Of a stretch of 64,000 bases of DNA, positions 1 to 9,414 are shown piece after piece. Below the pieces are notes generated by a model, which had not been told where the DNA came from, searched no databases, and saw only the letters and a list, made by a program, of their open reading frames with translations. Location: the NCBI RefSeq assembly GCF_003063355.1, contig NZ_NESH01000002.1, positions 620,001-684,000 on the forward strand. The letters are read 5' to 3'. The first letter of the stretch is position 1. The number at the start of each line of letters is the position of its first letter. The position numbers were made by a program, and so were the translations under genes. Origin of the DNA: Limnohabitans sp. Bal53 (GTDB taxonomy: Bacteria > Pseudomonadota > Gammaproteobacteria > Burkholderiales > Burkholderiaceae_C).

Positions 1-579
1 TTCTAGTGAGAGGCTGGCTTGAGCAGGCGATTCGTCCAGCATGCCCGCCAGAGCCGACACGGGCGAATCGACCTGGGAGAGCAAAGGCAACTGGTCCAAC
101 GAGGACAAACCCAGATCGTCCAGGAACTGACGGGTGGTGGCAAACAAGCTGGGACGGCCCACGGTTTCGCGGTGGCCAATGACTTCGACCCACCCTCGGT
201 CTTCCAGCTGCTTGATGATTTGTGAGCCAATGGTCACGCCCCGGATGTCTTCCATGTCGCCTCGGGTGACTGGCTGTCGGTAAGCGATGATGGCCAGGGT
301 CTCCAGCACAGCACGGGTGTATTTGGGGGGCTTTTCAGGGTGCAGGCGGTCCAGATAAACCCGCAGCTCAGGGCGGCTTTGAAAGCGCCAACCACTGGCC
401 ACATGGGTCAACTCCAGGCCTTTGCCAGCCCATTCAAGTTCGAGGTCTTGCAGCATCAACCGCAGGGTATCTGCCCCGAGCACATCGTCAAACAGCACGC
501 GCAAGTCGCGCAAGGACAATGGCTGGCCCGCCGTCAGCAGGGCCGTTTCCAGGACACGCTTGGCTTGCGCCGTATTCAT
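1..579 (-). CDS. scpB: Segregation and condensation protein B (ScpB), partial
   Basis: Winged-helix subunit of the SMC-ScpA-ScpB condensin that organises and segregates the chromosome in the cytoplasm. The frame is open for 193 codons from an ATG at 579 to the window edge, so the C-terminus is missing. Visible family hallmarks are an N-terminal stretch with [13 protein letters not shown], then [20 protein letters not shown] and [20 protein letters not shown], then GRPSLFATT, which are the two winged-helix cores of ScpB. In this order rluD lies upstream on the same strand, separated by two T-tailed hairpins. Only about 17 bases separate the last T-run from the start codon, so how it is transcribed is unclear. 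Family assignment is secure; total length is unknown. Confidence 0.9.
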   Translation of the reverse strand, partial: MNTAQAKRVLETALLTAGQPLSLRDLRVLFDDVLGADTLRLMLQDLELEWAGKGLELTHVASGWRFQSRPELRVYLDRLHPEKPPKYTRAVLETLAIIAYRQPVTRGDMEDIRGVTIGSQIIKQLEDRGWVEVIGHRETVGRPSLFATTRQFLDDLGLSSLDQLPLLSQVDSPVSALAGMLDESPAQASLSLE

Positions 580-595
580 GGTGTCGGTCTTTCGG

Positions 596-638
596 AAAAA
601 AACGCCTCACGGCGTGGTGGCAAAACGCCTCACGGCGT
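596..638 (-). terminator. Two tandem T-tailed hairpins between rluD and scpB
   Basis: On the minus strand two copies of the stem acgcc/ggcgt with a four-base loop occur in direct repeat (plus-strand 625-638 and 602-615). They are followed by runs of four and seven T. They look like a duplicated intrinsic terminator after rluD, although the stems are only five base pairs. Confidence 0.5.
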
Positions 639-708
639 GTCGAAATGAAGGCGATGTGAGCGACCAGGCCCCAAATGGATGATCTGGCAGCGCCTCACTC
701 AAGTCGCT

Positions 709-1701
709 TCAAGGGCTGAGATTGTAACTGAGGCCCAGATTTTGCATGGCCTGGGCCATGTCCTCGGGCAAAGCCGATGTCAGGTCGATGCGCTGTCCCG
801 TGATCGGATGCTCAAAGGCCAGCCGCCAAGCATGCAAGGCCTGGCGCGACATGCCGCCCAAGGGGGCGCCACCGTACACCGCGTCGCCCAACAGGGGGTG
901 ACCCAAATGCGCCATGTGGACCCGAATTTGGTGCGTGCGTCCGGTGTGCAAGGTGCACTGGACCAGGCAGCAGCGCTCACCTTGGTCCCGCAAATCAAAG
1001 GTGGTGGCCGCCGTTTTGCCCGGTTGGTGGCTCAGGTCCACCACGGCCATGCGCAGGCGGTTGGTCGGGTCACGGCCAATGGCCGCTTCGATCGTGCGCG
1101 GTGAGGCGCTTGTCCAGTTTTTGTGCCCCAAGGCCAGGTATTGGCGGTGCACTTGCCGCGCCGCAATTTGAGCCACCAGTGCGTCCATGGCCTGGCGCGT
1201 GCGGGCCACGACCATCAGGCCGCTGGTGTCCTTGTCCAGCCGGTGCACGATCCCCGCACGGGGGACCTCAAAGGCTTTGGGGTCGAGCGCCAACAAGCCA
1301 TTGAGCAGCGTGCCGCGCCAGTTACCCGGCGCCGGGTGCACCACCAAACCCGCCGGTTTGTGGACCACGCGCAGGTGCTCGTCTTCGTACACCACGTTGA
1401 TGGGCATGGCCTCGGGCACAAAAGCTTGTGACTGCGGCGTGGCCCGCAAGGTGATTTGAAGTTGGTGTCCCAGCCGCACCTTGGCCGATACCTTGGTGGT
1501 GACGCGGCCATCGATCAGCGCCTCACCTTGCTCGATGAGTTGCTGTAAATAACTGCGGGAAAACTCAGGCACCAGCTGCGCCAACACCTTGTCCAGCCGC
1601 TGGCCGTGCAAGGCCACAGGGACCGCCGCTTGGCGCACCTCTTCTTGCGACGCTTCAAGCGCGGACTCGGCATCCTCGGTCAGCTCGCCGGGATCAGGCA
1701 T
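709..1701 (-). CDS. rluD: 23S rRNA pseudouridine synthase RluD family
   Basis: Converts specific uridines of helix 69 in 23S rRNA to pseudouridine. The protein of 330 residues has an N-terminal S4 RNA-binding domain (about 35-88, starting RLDKVLAQL) and a RluA-type catalytic domain. That domain carries the signature HRLDKDTSGL (about 153-162), whose Asp is the nucleophile, and the later HTGRTHQIRVH segment. I prefer the ATG at 1701. A longer TTG start at 1737 is possible, but it would run over the -10 box of the divergent bamD gene. The pair rluD/bamD in divergent orientation is common in beta- and gammaproteobacteria. RluC or RluA are alternatives, but the length, S4 domain and bamD neighbour favour RluD. 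Confidence 0.9.
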   Translation of the reverse strand: MPDPGELTEDAESALEASQEEVRQAAVPVALHGQRLDKVLAQLVPEFSRSYLQQLIEQGEALIDGRVTTKVSAKVRLGHQLQITLRATPQSQAFVPEAMPINVVYEDEHLRVVHKPAGLVVHPAPGNWRGTLLNGLLALDPKAFEVPRAGIVHRLDKDTSGLMVVARTRQAMDALVAQIAARQVHRQYLALGHKNWTSASPRTIEAAIGRDPTNRLRMAVVDLSHQPGKTAATTFDLRDQGERCCLVQCTLHTGRTHQIRVHMAHLGHPLLGDAVYGGAPLGGMSRQALHAWRLAFEHPITGQRIDLTSALPEDMAQAMQNLGLSYNLSP

Positions 1702-1716
1702 TTCGGGGTCGGTCGA

Positions 1717-1722
1717 TATAAT
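1717..1722 (+). promoter_or_regulatory. -10 box of bamD promoter
   Basis: A perfect TATAAT lies 30 bases before the bamD ATG. It sits in the roughly 50-base divergent region shared with rluD. No good -35 element is visible. Confidence 0.5.
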
Positions 1723-1751
1723 CAAAGCGTTCAACAATCAAGGTGTCACAG

Positions 1752-2561
1752 ATGCAAAGCTTCAGATTATCGATGGTTCCAGCCGGCCTGGTTTTGGCCA
1801 CGGGACTCCTTCTGAGCGGCTGCGCCAACACCCCCAATGACCCGACGGCGGGCTGGACCCCTGAAAAAATCTACAGCGAAGCGCGCGATGAAGTGAACGC
1901 TGGGGCTTGGGACAAGGCCATTGGCTACTACGAAAAACTCGAAGGCCGCGCAGCCGGCACGGCGCTGGCTCAGCAAGCCCAAATCGACAAGGCTTTTGCC
2001 CAGTACAAAACCGGCGACAAGATCCAAGCGGTTGCCACCTTGGACCGCTTCATCCGCCTGCACCCCACCAGCCCCGCCATTGATTACGCCATCTACCTCA
2101 AAGGTCTGGTCAACTTCAACGACAACTTGGGCTTGTTCTCTTTCATCACGCGACAAGACCTGTCCGAGCGCGACCAAAAGGCGACCAAAGACTCCTACGA
2201 GTCCTTTCGCGAGCTGACCACACGCTTTCCAGATTCCAAATACAGCGCCGATGCGCGCCAGCGTATGACGCACATCGTCAACTCGCTGGCTGCCTACGAG
2301 GTGCATGTGGCGCGCTACTACGCCAGCCGTGGCGCGCATGTGGCCGCCATCAACCGGGCGCAGCAGGCCATTGCCGACTACCAAGGCGTGCCCGCCCTTG
2401 AAGAGGCGCTGGCGATTTTGGTCAGCTCCTACAAGGCCATGGGCATGACGGCGCTGAGCAACGATGCCAAGCGCGTGTTGCAGACCAACTTCCCGAAGTC
2501 GCCCTTTTTGCTCACCGATGGCGCAGAGGTCAAGCGCTCGGGTGGCTGGCGTCTGTGGTGA
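1752..2561 (+). CDS. bamD: Outer membrane assembly lipoprotein BamD
   Basis: Essential lipoprotein of the BAM complex that folds beta-barrel proteins into the outer membrane. The 269-residue product begins with a lipoprotein signal ending LLLSGC (lipidated Cys about 24), followed by TPR-like helices. EKIYSEARDEVNAGAWDKAI, AIDYAIYLKGLVNF and YESFRELTTRFPDSKY are typical of BamD/YfiO. The ATG at 1752 is chosen over a GTG at 1743 because AAGGTG lies eight bases upstream of the ATG. The 3' end overlaps the convergent helicase gene by 32 bases. Length fits the family (about 245-275). Confidence 0.95.
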   Translation: MQSFRLSMVPAGLVLATGLLLSGCANTPNDPTAGWTPEKIYSEARDEVNAGAWDKAIGYYEKLEGRAAGTALAQQAQIDKAFAQYKTGDKIQAVATLDRFIRLHPTSPAIDYAIYLKGLVNFNDNLGLFSFITRQDLSERDQKATKDSYESFRELTTRFPDSKYSADARQRMTHIVNSLAAYEVHVARYYASRGAHVAAINRAQQAIADYQGVPALEEALAILVSSYKAMGMTALSNDAKRVLQTNFPKSPFLLTDGAEVKRSGGWRLW

Positions 2562-4671
2562 GCTGACGCAGCGCGTGCAGAAAAGCCGCGTGGTCCTCCA
2601 GGCGGCGCATGGCGGGCAAACCCCGCACCAAACGGCGTCCATATGACATCGTGCTCAAACGGTTGTCACAGACCACCAAAATCCCGCGATCGGTTTCGCT
2701 GCGAATCAATCGCCCTGCGCCTTGTTTCAGTGACACCGCCGCCTCGGGCAAAGCGTGGTCGGCAAATGCGCTCTTGCCCTGCTGCGTGATGCGCTGGCTG
2801 CGTGCCTCAAACAACGGGTCACCGGGCGGCGGAAAAGGCAACTTGTCGATGACCACCAACTGCAGCGCATCTCCGGGCACGTCAAACCCTTCCCAAAACG
2901 AAGCCGAGGCCACCAGCACGCAACCCGTGCGGCCGTGTGCATCGCCAAGGCCACCGCCTTCGCGAAAGCGCTCCATCAAACGGCGCTTGGGGCTTTGACC
3001 CTGAACCAGCACTTCCACACCGCCTTCGCACTGCGCTTGCAGTTGCTCGCCAATGCTGCGCATGGCGTTCAAAGTGGTGGTCAGCACCAAGGTTCTGCCA
3101 CCCAATGTGGCCAGCGCCTCCAACACCAAAGCGGCCACCTGGCTGGCGTGGGCCGGGTCACCCGGTCGCGGCAAGTGCGGCGGCACATACAGCGCCGCTT
3201 GCTGGGCATAGTCAAAGGGGCTGTTGACCTGCATGACCTCGGCCGTGCTCAGGCCACAAGGCTCGGTGAACCAGCGCAAACTCGGCTCGTCGCCCAAGGT
3301 GGCCGAGGTGAAAATCCAGGCCCGCTGACCGACACCGCACACAGGCCCAGATGCAGCCGACTCGCCGGCTGCGTGTCGGGGGTCACCCGCCATCAAGGCC
3401 TCCAGTGAATCGGGATCGACATCGGGGCCGAGCGCTGCACCAGACTCGGCATCACCGGCCGGCGCGACCGACACGGGCCGAGTCAAGGCAGAAAAGGCTT
3501 GAGCGATGTCCAGCGGCGACTCGATCAGGCGCAGCTGCGCACTGACCTCGGCCCAGCGCACGCCTTCGGGGTTCGGGGTGTCGGCAAACAGGGCCGCGCG
3601 CTGCATCAACTCGCGCGTGCGATCACCCAGACGCTGAAAATCCGGAGCCAGCTCGCTGACCATGTCCAGGCCATTTTGTAAATGGCCCAAGGCCTGGGTC
3701 ACCGCCTGCAAAGCCGCGTTCCATTCGCTGGGCTCCACACCCTCGGGTTGCTGGCCGATCCAGCGCAAGCGCACCGAGCCGCGGTGCATGCCCGCCGCCA
3801 AGCGCAGGTCGCGGGCAGTTTTTTCCAATTGGCCCGTCAAACTTTGCCAATCGACCAAGCCACGCGCCAATTGCAAGCCCGTGGCCAGAACGTCGCGCAC
3901 CAACTCGTGCAACTGCACGGTGGACAGTTGCTGACCCAGAAAATTGACGCCAATCTCATTGAGCTGGTGGGCCTCATCGAACACCGTCACGCGCACCGTG
4001 GGCAGCAACTCGGCCACGCCCGACTCGCGCACCGACAGGTCGGCAAAAAATAAATGGTGGTTGATGACGACCACATCCGATGCCATGGCCTCTTTGCGTG
4101 CCAGATTGACGTGGCAGGCGCGGTAGCGTGGGCAGGTCGAGCCCAAGCAGTTGTCGCGGGTGGAGGTGACCAGCGGCCACAGGGACGAGCGCTCGTCCAG
4201 GCCCGTCAGCTCGGCCATGTCGCCCGTGCGTGTGGATTGCGCCCACGTTTCGATTTTGGCCAGCGCTTTTTGTGCACCGGGCTGGGCCGACTCGGGGCTG
4301 TGGCGGGATTGCTCCATGCGGTGCAGGCACAGGTAATTGGATCGCCCCTTGAGCAAAGCCACACGGATAGGCAGACCCAGCACCTCCACCAGGCGCGGGA
4401 TGTCGCGTGAAAACAATTGGTCTTGCAGCGCCTTGGTGGCCGTGGACACCAGCGCCCGCTGACCGCTGAGCAAAACCGGCACCAGATAGGCATAGGTTTT
4501 GCCCGTGCCTGTGCCCGCCTCCACCACCAACTGGCCGCCGTCTTGCACCGTGCGGCTGACGGCCATGGCCATGTCGGTCTGGCCCTGTCTGGGCTGAAAG
4601 CCAGGCACCGTCTGCGCCAACACTCCGTGATCGGACAGGGTCTCGGCCACCCGCTGGTCAAGCAAATTCAA
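2530..4671 (-). CDS. dinG: ATP-dependent DNA helicase, DinG/YoaA type (XPD-like)
   Basis: Superfamily 2 iron-sulfur helicase that unwinds DNA with 5'-3' polarity and is linked to repair. The 713 residues show Walker A GTGTGKT (about 53-59) and four cysteines at about 115, 175, 180 and 186 (NYLCLH, then NCLGSTCPRYRAC), which match the XPD-type 4Fe-4S domain. They also show the DEAH box VFDEAH (about 230-235) and C-terminal motifs ASFWEGFDVPG and QGAGRLIRSETDRG. The start is a TTG whose TTGA overlaps the stop of the DUF465 gene, which suggests translational coupling. It is the last gene of the zapE operon and runs into bamD at its 3' end. Whether it is DinG or YoaA cannot be settled here. Confidence 0.9.
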   Translation of the reverse strand: MNLLDQRVAETLSDHGVLAQTVPGFQPRQGQTDMAMAVSRTVQDGGQLVVEAGTGTGKTYAYLVPVLLSGQRALVSTATKALQDQLFSRDIPRLVEVLGLPIRVALLKGRSNYLCLHRMEQSRHSPESAQPGAQKALAKIETWAQSTRTGDMAELTGLDERSSLWPLVTSTRDNCLGSTCPRYRACHVNLARKEAMASDVVVINHHLFFADLSVRESGVAELLPTVRVTVFDEAHQLNEIGVNFLGQQLSTVQLHELVRDVLATGLQLARGLVDWQSLTGQLEKTARDLRLAAGMHRGSVRLRWIGQQPEGVEPSEWNAALQAVTQALGHLQNGLDMVSELAPDFQRLGDRTRELMQRAALFADTPNPEGVRWAEVSAQLRLIESPLDIAQAFSALTRPVSVAPAGDAESGAALGPDVDPDSLEALMAGDPRHAAGESAASGPVCGVGQRAWIFTSATLGDEPSLRWFTEPCGLSTAEVMQVNSPFDYAQQAALYVPPHLPRPGDPAHASQVAALVLEALATLGGRTLVLTTTLNAMRSIGEQLQAQCEGGVEVLVQGQSPKRRLMERFREGGGLGDAHGRTGCVLVASASFWEGFDVPGDALQLVVIDKLPFPPPGDPLFEARSQRITQQGKSAFADHALPEAAVSLKQGAGRLIRSETDRGILVVCDNRLSTMSYGRRLVRGLPAMRRLEDHAAFLHALRQLTTDASHPSA

Positions 4672-4910
4672 GCGGGCTCCTTGGGGGCCAACTGCGCTTG
4701 AAGGCTGGCCATCTGGTCACGCAAAGCCAATCGGCGCTTTTTCATGCGGCGCATTCGCAACTCATCCAGGTGGCCTGGCGCTGCAGCCGCTTGGTCAATC
4801 AGCGCATCCAGGTCGGCATGCTCGATTTGCCACTCGATCAACTGGCGCTGCGGCGAGCGCAGATCCATCGCAGCGCTTTGGGAAGCATCTGCGCAGTTGT
4901 CCGTGCTCAT
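4668..4910 (-). CDS. DUF465 (YdcH-like) small protein
   Basis: An 80-residue helical protein with the DUF465/YdcH pattern: LDALIDQAAA, HLDELRMRRMKKRRLALRDQ and a short coiled-coil tail. Its biochemical function is unknown. It is bracketed by four-base overlaps: ATGA with the secreted protein upstream and TTGA with the helicase downstream. It is therefore very probably translated as part of the zapE-dinG operon. Confidence 0.8.
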   Translation of the reverse strand: MSTDNCADASQSAAMDLRSPQRQLIEWQIEHADLDALIDQAAAAPGHLDELRMRRMKKRRLALRDQMASLQAQLAPKEPA

Positions 4911-5371
4911 GGCGTCTCCCGGGTATCAGACTGCTTGCCTTGCAGCCGCCTCTCGCGCTGCTCGGTGCGCCACAAGCGCTCTTGGGCGTTCAGGGCCAGC
5001 TCTTGCTGGCGCAGGGGTTCTAGTGCCTGTCGGCGGGCGCGGCGCGCCTCGGTCAAACAGGCATTGACAGCGAACTTTTGCCAACAGACCGCCTGCTGCG
5101 TTGCTTCAGCCTGCTCGATGGCGCTTCGCTGCAAAGCCAGCGCTTGTCTTTGACGGGTGATGGTCTCGGGCAGCGCGTCGGGGTTGGATGCTGACTGCGC
5201 GTTGGACTGGGGTAGATTCTGCGCTGGGGCTGACGATGGTGCGGTGAACGGCACACCAGCTGCAAGGGCCAGAAGTTTGGATGGTTCTTGGGCCGATTGC
5301 GCCTGGGCTGCACAGAGTGTCAAGAGGCCCAGCACCAAGCCACACCATCCGCGTACAGGTCGGCGTGTCAT
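4907..5371 (-). CDS. Small secreted protein of unknown function
   Basis: Not recognised. The 154 residues start with a clear Sec signal peptide (MTRRPVRGW, then hydrophobic LVLGLLTLC, cleavage near AQA). A Pro/Ser/Ala-rich spacer to about residue 65 follows, then a Gln/Arg/Glu-rich helical part likely to form a coiled coil. Two cysteines in that part (VCWQKFAVNACL) could form a disulfide in the periplasm. It overlaps zapE upstream and DUF465 downstream by four bases each (ATGA), so it belongs to the same operon. Confidence 0.7.
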   Translation of the reverse strand: MTRRPVRGWCGLVLGLLTLCAAQAQSAQEPSKLLALAAGVPFTAPSSAPAQNLPQSNAQSASNPDALPETITRQRQALALQRSAIEQAEATQQAVCWQKFAVNACLTEARRARRQALEPLRQQELALNAQERLWRTEQRERRLQGKQSDTRETP

Positions 5372-6465
5372 GTGAGGTGCGTGTCCACAGTGCGGTGCTC
5401 CAACGCCAAGAACTCGCTGGACTGCATCTCGTGCAGGCGCGAGACGGTGCGCGGAAACTCGTGAGACATGGGGCCCGAGGTGTACAGCCCTTCGGGCGGC
5501 ACCGCGGCCGACATGATGAGCTTGACCCGGCGGTCATACAACACATCGATCAACCAGGTGAAACGCCGCGCCTCAGACGCCATGCTCACGGGCATGTGCG
5601 GCACATTGCTCAGCAGCACCGTGTGGTACTGCGTGGCAATTTCAAGGTAGTCGTTTTGCGAACGTGGACCGCCGCAAATGGCGCGAAAGTCAAACCAGAC
5701 CACATCACCGGCACGGCGTTGGGCGGTGATCTCTCGCGCTTCGATGTGCAGCACCGGGTCTTCGTCCGGCCCCGTGGCCAAGCGGTTGAAGGCGTCGTTC
5801 ATCTCGGCATCGGCCTGCTCGCCCAAAGGCGAGTGGTAGAGCTTGACCATCTCCAGCGTGCGGCGGCGGTAATCGGTGCCGTTGTCCACATTGAGCACCT
5901 GCATGCGCTGGTTGAGCAATGCGATGGCAGGCAATATACGGTCGCGGTGCAGGCCGTCGGGGTAAAGGCCATCGGGCTCGAAGTTGGAGGTGGTGACAAA
6001 GCCCACACCGTTGTCGAACAGCGCCACAAGCAAGCGGTGCAAGATCATCGCGTCGGTGATGTCGGCCACATGGAACTCGTCAAAGCAAATCAACTGGTAA
6101 CGCTTGGCCATGCGTTTGCCTAATTCGTCTAGCGGGTTGACGGTGCCTTGGATCACCGTGAGTTCGCGGTGTACTTCGCGCATGAACTCATGAAAGTGCA
6201 AACGGGTTTTGCGCTCGATCGGCACGGCCGCAAAAAAGCAGTCCATCAAAAAGCTCTTGCCGCGCCCCACTCCGCCAAACATGTAAACCCCCTTGGGGAT
6301 CTCGGGGCGGCTGAAGAATTTGCCCAAAAGGCCAGATCGCTTGGACTTGTAAGCCGCCCACTCGGTGGCGCAGCGCTCCAGTGCCTCGATGGCCCGCAAC
6401 TGCGCGGGGTCGCTTTGGTAGCCCCGTTTTTGGAGTTCTTCTTCGTAAACTTCACGAACGGACAT
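5368..6465 (-). CDS. zapE: Cell division ATPase ZapE (AFG1-like)
   Basis: AAA-type ATPase of the ZapE/AFG1 family, known to associate with the Z-ring. The 365 residues carry Walker A GGVGRGKS (about 64-71), Walker B LICFDEFHV (about 125-133), the family segment LHFHEFMREVH and a C-terminal RRFTWLIDVLYDRRVKL block. I prefer the ATG at 6465 (MSVREVYEEEL); a TTG at 6483 would add six residues. It is the first gene of a four-gene chain linked by four-base overlaps, downstream of the lpdA terminator. Confidence 0.92.
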   Translation of the reverse strand: MSVREVYEEELQKRGYQSDPAQLRAIEALERCATEWAAYKSKRSGLLGKFFSRPEIPKGVYMFGGVGRGKSFLMDCFFAAVPIERKTRLHFHEFMREVHRELTVIQGTVNPLDELGKRMAKRYQLICFDEFHVADITDAMILHRLLVALFDNGVGFVTTSNFEPDGLYPDGLHRDRILPAIALLNQRMQVLNVDNGTDYRRRTLEMVKLYHSPLGEQADAEMNDAFNRLATGPDEDPVLHIEAREITAQRRAGDVVWFDFRAICGGPRSQNDYLEIATQYHTVLLSNVPHMPVSMASEARRFTWLIDVLYDRRVKLIMSAAVPPEGLYTSGPMSHEFPRTVSRLHEMQSSEFLALEHRTVDTHLT

Positions 6466-6490
6466 GGGTGGCTTGCTCTTCAATTCAATA

Positions 6491-6518
6491 ACAAAACCCG
6501 GGACCAGGCCCGGGTTTT
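6491..6518 (-). terminator. Terminator of the sucA-sucB-lpdA operon
   Basis: A perfect ten-base inverted repeat, aaaacccggg and cccgggtttt, surrounds a six-base loop. It lies about 60 bases after the lpdA stop on the minus strand and ends in TTTT. Its symmetry would allow it to work in both directions. Confidence 0.8.
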
Positions 6519-6578
6519 CAGGGATGCAGAACTTTAACCCAACTCACCCAGCGCTGCAGTGCCGGGCGCGTCAAGGTC

Positions 6579-8006
6579 TTAGAAGTTCAGGCTGCGCTTG
6601 TCCACCGCCAAAGCGGCCTCTTTGGTGGACTCGCTCAAGGAAGGGTGCGCGTGGCAAATGCGTGCAATGTCTTCCGCGCTGGCGCGGAACTCCATGGCCA
6701 CGACGGCTTCGGCGATCAGCTCGGACGCTTGTGGACCCACGATGTGCACGCCCAGGATTTCATCGGTGACGGCATCGGCCAGCATCTTCACCATGCCGGT
6801 CGTGTCGCCCAGGGCGCGGGCACGGCCGTTGGCCAGGAACGGGAACGAACCCGCCTTGTAGGCCACGCCGTCGGCTTTGAGCTGCTGCTCGGTGCGGCCG
6901 ACCCAAGCGATCTCTGGGCTGGTGTAAATGACCCAAGGGATGGTGTTGAAGTTGACATGACCGTGTTGGCCAGCAATGCGCTCAGCCACGGCAACGCCCT
7001 CTTCTTCGGCTTTGTGCGCCAGCATCGGGCCACGCACCACGTCACCCACTGCCCAGACACCAGGCAAGTTGGTTTTGCAGTCGGCGTCCACGACCACCGC
7101 GCCGCGCTCGTCCAACTGCAGGCCCACCGCTTCGGTGTTCAAGCCGATGGTGTTGGGCACGCGACCGATCGAGATGATCAGCTTGTCGGCGTCCAGCTTC
7201 ACGGCTTCGCCTTTGGCGTTGGTGTAGTTGACCGTGACGCCCTTCTTGCCGTTGACGATCTCGCCGACTTTCACGCCGAGCTCGATCTTGAGGCCCTGCT
7301 TGTCAAAAGCTTTCTTGGCTTCCTTGGCGATTTGCTCGTCCACAGCGCCGAGGAATGTGGGCAGACCTTCCAAAATGGTGACCTCCGAGCCCAGACGACG
7401 CCAGACCGAACCCATTTCCAGGCCAATCACGCCAGAACCAATCAAGGCCAACTTCTTGGGCACTGCACCCACGCGCAAAGCGCCGTCGTTGGACAACACA
7501 TTGACTTCGTCAAACGGTGTGCCAGGCAAAGCGCGGGCATTGGAGCCGGTGGCGATGATGACTTGTTTGGCGGTGATGTCCTCTTCGGTCTTGCCCGCCA
7601 CATGGATCGTGTAGCCGCCTTCAGCCTTGCCAGCAAAGCTGCCGCGACCATGGAAAAACGTGACCTTGTTTTTCTTGAGCAAGTACAAGATGCCGTCGTT
7701 GTTTTGCTTCACCACGGTGTCTTTGCGGGCGATCATTTTGGCCACGTCCATCTTCACGCCCGTGGCGCTGATGCCGTGCTCGGCGAAGTGGTGGTTGGCG
7801 TGGTCAAAGTGCTCGCTGGACTGCAACAAAGCCTTGGAGGGGATGCAACCCACGTTGGTGCAGGTGCCGCCAGGCGCTGGGCCACCGGCTGCGTTTTTCC
7901 ACTCGTCGATACAGGCGACCTGGAAACCGAGTTGGGCAGCGCGAATGGCTGCGATGTAGCCACCGGGGCCACCGCCGATGACAACGACGTCGAATTGTTT
8001 GCTCAT
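6579..8006 (-). CDS. lpdA: Dihydrolipoyl dehydrogenase (E3), 2-oxoglutarate dehydrogenase operon copy
   Basis: Flavoprotein that reoxidises the dihydrolipoyl group of E2 with NAD+. The 475-residue product starts [17 protein letters not shown] (FAD-binding GxGxxG). It has the redox-active pair [12 protein letters not shown] (Cys 49 and 54), the NAD-binding segment [13 protein letters not shown] and a C-terminal HAHPSLSES that supplies the catalytic His. The longer open frame up to 8051 is rejected because it starts inside the sucB-lpdA hairpin. This E3 has no lipoyl domain, unlike the paralogue at 45.5 kb. It is the third gene after sucA and sucB, so it most likely serves that complex. Confidence 0.96.
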   Translation of the reverse strand: MSKQFDVVVIGGGPGGYIAAIRAAQLGFQVACIDEWKNAAGGPAPGGTCTNVGCIPSKALLQSSEHFDHANHHFAEHGISATGVKMDVAKMIARKDTVVKQNNDGILYLLKKNKVTFFHGRGSFAGKAEGGYTIHVAGKTEEDITAKQVIIATGSNARALPGTPFDEVNVLSNDGALRVGAVPKKLALIGSGVIGLEMGSVWRRLGSEVTILEGLPTFLGAVDEQIAKEAKKAFDKQGLKIELGVKVGEIVNGKKGVTVNYTNAKGEAVKLDADKLIISIGRVPNTIGLNTEAVGLQLDERGAVVVDADCKTNLPGVWAVGDVVRGPMLAHKAEEEGVAVAERIAGQHGHVNFNTIPWVIYTSPEIAWVGRTEQQLKADGVAYKAGSFPFLANGRARALGDTTGMVKMLADAVTDEILGVHIVGPQASELIAEAVVAMEFRASAEDIARICHAHPSLSESTKEAALAVDKRSLNF

Positions 8007-8025
8007 GGGATATGTCTTCTGGATG

Positions 8026-8049
8026 AAAAACGCCCCCTGGGCAGGGGGC
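8026..8049 (-). terminator. T-tailed hairpin between sucB and lpdA
   Basis: On the minus strand a seven-base GC-only stem (gccccct/agggggc) with a four-base loop is followed by GTTTTTC. It sits in the 60-base gap before the lpdA start. It probably stops part of the transcripts, lowering E3 expression relative to E1 and E2, or it protects the upstream mRNA 3' end. Confidence 0.55.
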
Positions 8050-8066
8050 ATTCAAAACAAGGGGAT

Positions 8067-9323
8067 TTAGATGTCGAACAAAAGGCGGGCTGGGTCTTCC
8101 AGCGCTTCCTTCATGGCCACCAGGCCCAGAACGGCTTCGCGGCCGTCGATGATGCGGTGGTCATACGACATGGCGAAGTAGTTCATGGGGCGAACCACGA
8201 CTTGGCCGTTTTCCACCATGGCGCGGTCTTTGGTCGCGTGCACGCCCAAAATAGCGGACTGGGGTGGGTTGATGATCGGGGTGGACATCATCGAGCCGAA
8301 AGTGCCACCGTTAGAGATCGAAAAGGTGCCACCGGTCATCTCTTCCATGCCCAGCTTGCCGTCACGGGCCTTGACGCCGAATTCGGCGATCTTTTTCTCG
8401 ATGTCGGCAAAGCTCATCTGGTCGGCGTTGCGCAAGATGGGCACCACCAAGCCACGGGGCGAACCCACGGCAATACCGATATCGAAATAGCCGTGATAGA
8501 CGATGTCGTTGCCGTCGACCGAAGCATTCAAGACCGGGAATTTCTTCAGGGCGTGCACAGCGGCTTTGACGAAGAAGCTCATGAAGCCCAACTTGCAGCC
8601 ATGTTCCTTCTCGAAACGCTCTTGCATGCGCTTGCGCATCTCCATGACCGGGGCCATGTTGATTTCGTTGAAGGTGGTCAAGATGGCGTTGGTCGATTGC
8701 GATTGCAGCAAACGCTCGGCCACGCGGGCACGCAGACGGGTCATGGGCACGCGCTGCTCTGGGCGCTCGCCCAAATCCACAGCAGGGCCAGACACCTGAG
8801 GCAAGGCCTTGGTGGGCACGCCGGTCGGGATCACGGCGGCGGTGGACTTGACGCCACCGGCCACAGCGGCCAATACATCACCCTTGGTCACACGACCGTC
8901 TTTGCCAGAACCTGCCACAGAACCTGCAGCCAAGCTGTTGTCGGCCATGAGTTTGGCGGCGGCGGGCATGGCCACACCGGCCATGCTGCCACCTGTGGCA
9001 GCAGCTGGCGCTGCGGCAACAGGCGCAGGCGCAGCGGCGGCTGGCGCTGCAGCGGCTGCCGGGGCGGCAGCGGCAACTTTGCCGTCGGTGTCGATGCGGG
9101 CGATCAGTTGCTCGGCGGCCACGGTGGCACCGTCGCCCTGGATGATTTCAGACAGCACACCAGCGGCGGGCGCGGGCACTTCAAGGACGACCTTGTCGGT
9201 TTCGATCTCGATCAGGATCTCGTCGGCGGCCACGGTGTCGCCGACTTTCTTTTTCCACTGCAGCATGGTGGCCTCGGCCACGGACTCGGACAGTTGGGGA
9301 ACTTTGACTTCTACGATTGCCAT
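8067..9323 (-). CDS. sucB: Dihydrolipoyllysine succinyltransferase (E2) of 2-oxoglutarate dehydrogenase
   Basis: Core acyltransferase that moves the succinyl group from lipoyl-lysine to CoA. The 418 residues hold one lipoyl domain with lipoylated Lys about 44 in [10 protein letters not shown], an Ala/Pro linker (about 84-110) and an E3-binding domain (about 115-160, [14 protein letters not shown]). The catalytic domain ends in [13 protein letters not shown] with the active-site His about 389. A single lipoyl domain and the position behind sucA separate it from the AceF at 47.4 kb. It is also named odhB in Burkholderiales. Confidence 0.96.
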   Translation of the reverse strand: MAIVEVKVPQLSESVAEATMLQWKKKVGDTVAADEILIEIETDKVVLEVPAPAAGVLSEIIQGDGATVAAEQLIARIDTDGKVAAAAPAAAAAPAAAAPAPVAAAPAAATGGSMAGVAMPAAAKLMADNSLAAGSVAGSGKDGRVTKGDVLAAVAGGVKSTAAVIPTGVPTKALPQVSGPAVDLGERPEQRVPMTRLRARVAERLLQSQSTNAILTTFNEINMAPVMEMRKRMQERFEKEHGCKLGFMSFFVKAAVHALKKFPVLNASVDGNDIVYHGYFDIGIAVGSPRGLVVPILRNADQMSFADIEKKIAEFGVKARDGKLGMEEMTGGTFSISNGGTFGSMMSTPIINPPQSAILGVHATKDRAMVENGQVVVRPMNYFAMSYDHRIIDGREAVLGLVAMKEALEDPARLLFDI

Positions 9324-9414
9324 GATTTTTCCGTTATGCGTTGTACGTTAGGAAGGTGTACGGGAGGATGTGGGTGAAGGGTCTGGCGCTGAACACTCAG
9401 CGCCAGGAGCCACT

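Noticed and set aside
6645..9377. Plus-strand open frame of 910 codons antisense to lpdA and sucB
   Set aside because: Both sense genes are certain, and the antisense product is low in hydrophobic core patterns and full of His/Gly. It is a codon-bias artefact.
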